64,000 bases of DNA. It comes from Vigna angularis. Lineage: Eukaryota; Streptophyta; Magnoliopsida; Fabales; Fabaceae. Positions 59,930 to 64,000 of this stretch are shown here, piece after piece. The stretch spans positions 2,790,001 to 2,854,000 of the forward strand of contig NC_068975.1 in assembly GCF_016808095.1 (NCBI RefSeq), in the 5' to 3' direction. The notes below the pieces were generated by a model that made no database searches, was not told the DNA's origin, and worked only from the letters and a program-made list of their open reading frames with translations. The translations under genes were made by a program, and so were the position numbers. Position 1 is the first letter of the stretch; each line of letters begins with the position of its first letter.

Positions 59930-61060
59930 ACTGGCAAAAGATATTGAGTAAGTACGTGCATCGGGTAAGATTTTGCTATCATGTAAGGAGATACATACGC
60001 TGATAAAAAAAATGTAAGGAGATACATATTTTCATCTGCATATTTTTTTGTCAATTCTATTCATCTTCACACAGTGAAATCTGATGACATATAGGAATCC
60101 ACATGTTCAATTCTTGACACACAGCAAATGTCATTCGTTAACAAATTCATTTACTGCAGAAGATAATGAAAAAAAAATGTTCACGTAAAGTAAAGATGAA
60201 GGAAAGACACATTAACTCGTCAGCTGTACTTGATTATTAGGCCATGCTTCTTTAAGCAGGTAAAAAATTAGGAGCAAGTTTTGAATTGATTTTCATATCA
60301 AGGTTCCAACCTCCTTATGTTCAGCTTACTCAAACAAGGATAGCCTTACCCACAAAAAGGCATTACTAGCAATGAAAGTATGAAACAAACCAACATATCT
60401 CATTTCCAACCATAACCATAGATCCAAAGAGGAATGTCTCAACAAATACGATGGTGCCGCAGCTAAGTGAGAGTTCTTAACGCGTCTAATAACCTTATAA
60501 TGTATCAAATGCCAAGAGTTAAACAAAGCCAAACGATGTCCTCCACCTAAGACTCAAACAACAAGATCCTTACTAAATAAAACACAGGAATTGGCTGCTT
60601 TGAGAGCAAGAAACTACACCATCCAGTTAATTTCTAAAACTACAACCAACTCCTTTGGCTTAACACGACAAGAAAATTCGTCAATTTCATTCCTCATCAA
60701 AGCTAGTTACAATCAACTCGCACTTGTCACCCCAGTTTATAACTAACCAACTAGCAACAACAAAAAATGCAAAACTGAAAACATAAAATATCAACCACTG
60801 AGACTTCAAACCAAGCTCCAAGAACACAAACAACAGAAAATTACACAAATAGCAAACAATTAAAATAGTAACCTGAAAAACGTTAAAATTGATCAATCAG
60901 TGGATTTTTATTTTATTAGTTGAATAATTTTGTTGACCAAATTTGGTTCAGCGAAGAGGGCAAAAAGGAGAACCAGAAGAAGCAAACAGACCTGCAACCA
61001 AGCAAGGTCGGAAGGAAGAATGGCGAGCAGATAGGGTTTCTGAAACCCTAGAAATTGGGG
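59930..61060 (-). promoter_or_regulatory. HMG-CoA lyase leader with probable 5'-UTR intron
   Basis: A leader exon appears at about 61060-60992, containing the plant motif TAGGGTTTCAG/AAACCCTA. It ends at a possible donor (GCAG|GTCTG). The matching acceptor TTTTGCCAG lies at 59931, 25 bases before the start codon. The intron would be about 1.06 kb. The promoter should lie beyond 61.06 kb. AAACCCTA elements are common near the start sites of housekeeping genes. Confidence 0.5.
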
Positions 61061-61079
61061 AAAATCGAATTTGGTTGTA

Positions 61080-62265
61080 TTTACGAAAAAACCAAGGGAA
61101 ATGAAATAAGGAGAAAGGAGAAGGTGAAGGAAACGTGTGACGGGTTGTTTGGTATTAAAGCTTGTGCTTTGGTTGGTGGGAAGAGAAGAATGAGGTCAAA
61201 ATTTATTTTCAATTTATTATTATTTATTTATATATTTAATTAATTAATTCATATATTTTGGGAGAAAATTAAGTGGTTGCTTGAATGAAGGCAGTATTTG
61301 AAGTGGCGAATAGAATTTCGACACGCGCGCGAGTGTTACTGTCAGAGTGAAAGAAGATTTGGCGGGTATTTATAGAATATGTTGGAGCCAGTTTATTTTT
61401 TATGTTTAATTTAAAGATATTTTAGATAAATTATGTAATAGAAATTTTTATAACTTTTTTTTTTCTATTTTGAAAATCCTTGCAATTTAAAATAATAAAT
61501 TAAATACTAATTTAAAATAAAGTTAGATAGGCAGATTTTGCTTATAGTAAATACTTTGTATATAATATTATGTTGATTGAAAATTGAATTATGAATATGA
61601 TCAAAAAAAATGTTTTGAATTAAATTAACTCAATTTAGTAAAATGGTTATCATATTTGTGGGTGTAATAAAATTAAAAGAATTTAGTTCTAAATTGTTCT
61701 TCTCATTTTTGGACGGAATGTTACTTTTATTCACGACAACAAAAAATGGAATGACAGATATTTATTAATTATGAATTTCAACTATAAAACAAAAAGATTT
61801 GCTCTATGAAAGTTAAATAAAAAAATACATTTTTTTTTGTGAATGTAACTTAGTCACGTGGAGCGTTACCTGTTACCAATTTATTGACGTTCTCACATAA
61901 ATTCCAAGAAATATGATAGGTGTGTGAGATGTCGGTGTCTACTTTTTTATAATAATAATAACATTTTAACAAATTTAAATTTGTTTTAATTTGATAACAT
62001 ATTATATGTGGTCATTAAGGTTATCTTCATTGCAAAATTAATTTTTCATCACTCATTTGAAATATACTCACATCATATATAATTTAAAATTTTTAATTTT
62101 TGATAATAATCGAAATTACTTTGTTATAATCCAGGACTAAAAGAATAATAAAGAAATAGTAGTAATAGTTTTTAAAGATGATACTTGATTATTTCATTAT
62201 AAAAAAGTTACTTATAAATAGTTTTTTAATAACTGAATTTTATTTTACAAAAAAAATTGTCGTAA
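61080..62265. other. HMG-CoA lyase upstream region and AT-rich DNA
   Basis: The first few hundred bases are the probable promoter. Nothing else is recognised. Confidence 0.4.
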
Positions 62266-62269
62266 GATT

Positions 62270-64000
62270 AGAGAAAATAAGAGTTTTAAAAATAAAATAG
62301 ATTTGATACTTTGGATTTTTGTTTGAAAATTAGTGTTTTTAAGTGTATATTTTTGTTAGAACATAATTGTTATGTTATTTTTTAATTTTATATATTTTTT
62401 TATAGGAATAAAAGAGTCTTTTACCTGTATTTAATTGGTGTAAAAATTAATTAAGGAGTGACTTGTGTTTAGAAACTCTAAATCAAACCCTAGAAAATAG
62501 AGGAAGAGAGGAGATTGTCGTTTTGGGAGAATGAGAGAGAGAACGCTGAGAAACTCTTAGTGTAAAGGAAGATTGATAGTGTTTTAGAATTGTAGATAAC
62601 TTATGATTGTTCAAGGTATGATGAAACTTACATTTTGTTTGTTTATGGTTGTATGTTATATGTGCTCTTGATTATCATTAGTACAAAAATAGCGTATAAC
62701 GTCACGCGTCCAACCATTGAATAACCAACGTTAAAAATGAGCGATGACATTTTTGTAAATAAATGCAATTATTAAACGTCGTTTAGAATTGTAATTCGAC
62801 GTAAAAGGATATAAAATGTCGAATTCCCTTTAAATTCGACGTCAAAAGGTTAGTAAATTCAATAAAAATTTGAGCGGGAGATTGAAAATTCATTCACTTT
62901 ATCTTAGCATGCGATACCCTCTTCTCTTCTCAAACTTTTCTCGAACGAAGTTTGACGAGCATCACATGTAATTTTTCTTTCATTTGATACAAATGCATGT
63001 TAATTAACTACTTTATGTATGATTTTTGTTTGTTTTAACCAATTATTTATGTGCTCTTCTCCTTCATAGGCGCATTCTGCTTTCTCTCTCACTGGTGACG
63101 AAACTTTATTCCAACCCACCTTTTGAAGGTTAGTTTTCGTTTTCGTTTTGAAGAACTTATGTGTTGAACTTGTTTGTTGTTTTCTTTTGTTGAACTTGTT
63201 TGTTGTTGTTGTTTGGTTGAACTTGTCTGTTGTTGTTTGATTGAACTTGTTTGTTGTTGGTTATTATTGTTTGTTGTTGATACTACACTACACGTTCATA
63301 GTTCATGTTTTATAAAATACCAAACACTGAAATTTGTTGTTTTTTCGCTTTTCAGGTCTCATAGAGTTGTAAAAAAGGATCAGAATTAAAAAAAACAAAA
63401 AAAAAATTGATTAACGTCAAATATTAATATTCGACGTTAAGTTCATGTCGTATGTTAACAAAATTCGACCTTAACTTAACGTCGAATTTTTAAATTCGAC
63501 GTAAATTTAACGTCTCCTGATATGATGTCGTTTGCGAATTCGCCGTTAAAAGCCAAAAATATTTGACGTTGTACGCGATTTTTGTACTAGTGTATCTTGA
63601 TTGGTAATCCTTGTTTTGATACATGTGTATATGATTATCATTATCTGTGGTTATTGTTGGGTAAGAGTTTGTGTATGAATGGACATAGGGTTTATGTAAT
63701 ATTTGTGATGAGTTTTCCTTATGAATGTATTATGTATGTTTTGTTGTATTATCCCAACAAAAGGTTTGATGCTACAGGAGAACAAAGTTATGATGTTTGG
63801 GGGTTTCCATGCTAATATATGTTGTAAGTGTTGGGTTATTGGACTCCCTTCCTATGTGTAGAATAGGCCAAATAATGTGGACCATTATGTATCACGTTGT
63901 TTTAGTGGAGATAAGTCAGATTAGTAGGGCACATTAGACTCATTTGAAGGGAGGGAAAAACCAAGTGAAAGAGAAAAGAAGAGAAGAAGTCATTCTCGCA
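62270..64000 (+). repeat. Dispersed repeat, copy R, split by a CACTA element and cut by the window edge
   Basis: 62270-62470 matches copy M (40490-40720), and 62590-62675 plus 63593-64000 match copy L on the opposite strand. The junction across the CACTA insertion (62676-63592) is continuous in copy L. The repeat runs out of the window. Confidence 0.8.
62676..63592 (+). mobile_element. Non-autonomous CACTA element, 917 bp, TAT duplication
   Basis: Left end CATTAGTACAAAAATAGCG (one change from CACTAG), right end ATTTTTGTACTAGTG, flanked by TAT at 62673-62675 and 63593-63595. It shares subterminal ACGTCGAA motifs, the TTGTTGAACTTGTTTGTTGTT minisatellite and internal blocks with the element at 46361, inverted. 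It has no transposase. The frame at 63174-63389 is just the minisatellite translated. Confidence 0.93.

Noticed and set aside
63174..63389. Cys/Leu/Val-rich repeated peptide frame
   Set aside because: Translation of the CACTA minisatellite; no start context or homology.

Overview
This window looks like nuclear DNA of a dicot plant, probably a legume. It is AT-rich, its genes are sparse and carry introns, and it is full of plant transposons. The legume call is an inference: several repeat ends, such as GGGTTAAATATG and TGTCGCAAC, are of types I associate with legume genomes. I could not search a database. Five protein genes look intact: an F-box gene (13.4-16.8 kb, +, five exons), an AT-hook (AHL) gene (29.7-30.25 kb, -), a CLE peptide precursor (37.1-37.3 kb, -), a small GRF zinc-finger/membrane protein gene (53.75-54.33 kb, -) lying beside a transposase relic, and a 3-hydroxy-3-methylglutaryl-CoA lyase gene (56.3-59.9 kb, -, eight coding exons). 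Two U2 snRNA genes (21.1 and 33.4 kb, -) have plant snRNA promoter and 3'-end signals. A third, broken U2 copy lies at 30.9 kb.

Layout. 0-7 kb: an LTR-retrotransposon 5' end (TATA and primer-binding site) and a Harbinger-type MITE in otherwise featureless DNA. 7.1-11.1 kb: a decayed Ty3/gypsy element, minus strand. 13.2-16.9 kb: the F-box gene, with a CT microsatellite and an upstream ORF that overlaps the start codon. 18-20.6 kb: short degenerate repeats and an LTR-like piece with an 18-bp tandem array. 21-24.1 kb: U2 copy 1, a copia relic and a 949-bp solo LTR with target-site duplication. 24.1-27.2 kb: LTR fragment with a 90-bp tandem array, a GC-rich patch and copy L of a dispersed repeat. 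29.6-37.4 kb: AHL, U2 copies 2 and 3, two adjoining MITEs, CLE. 40.5-43.4 kb: copy M of the dispersed repeat. 45.75-48.92 kb: a Pack-MULE that captured two exons and an intron of a mannose-6-phosphate isomerase gene and was then hit by a hAT element and a CACTA element almost at the same base. 49.2-49.6 kb: a HAESA-like LRR receptor-kinase fragment. 50.4-55.3 kb: a MuDR transposase relic split by another solo LTR, and the GRF gene. 56.3-61 kb: HMG-CoA lyase. 62.3-64 kb: copy R of the dispersed repeat, split by a second CACTA element whose empty site survives in copy L.

The host genes do not form a pathway. HMG-CoA lyase serves mitochondrial leucine catabolism, the F-box protein probably serves SCF ubiquitin ligation, CLE is a secreted signal, AHL is a chromatin protein, and U2 is a spliceosome RNA. 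From memory, the Arabidopsis homologues of the F-box and lyase genes are close neighbours (At2g26850 and At2g26800), so the window may be a syntenic block inflated by transposons. The most informative content is the set of nested insertions, which can be dated relative to each other from their target-site duplications.
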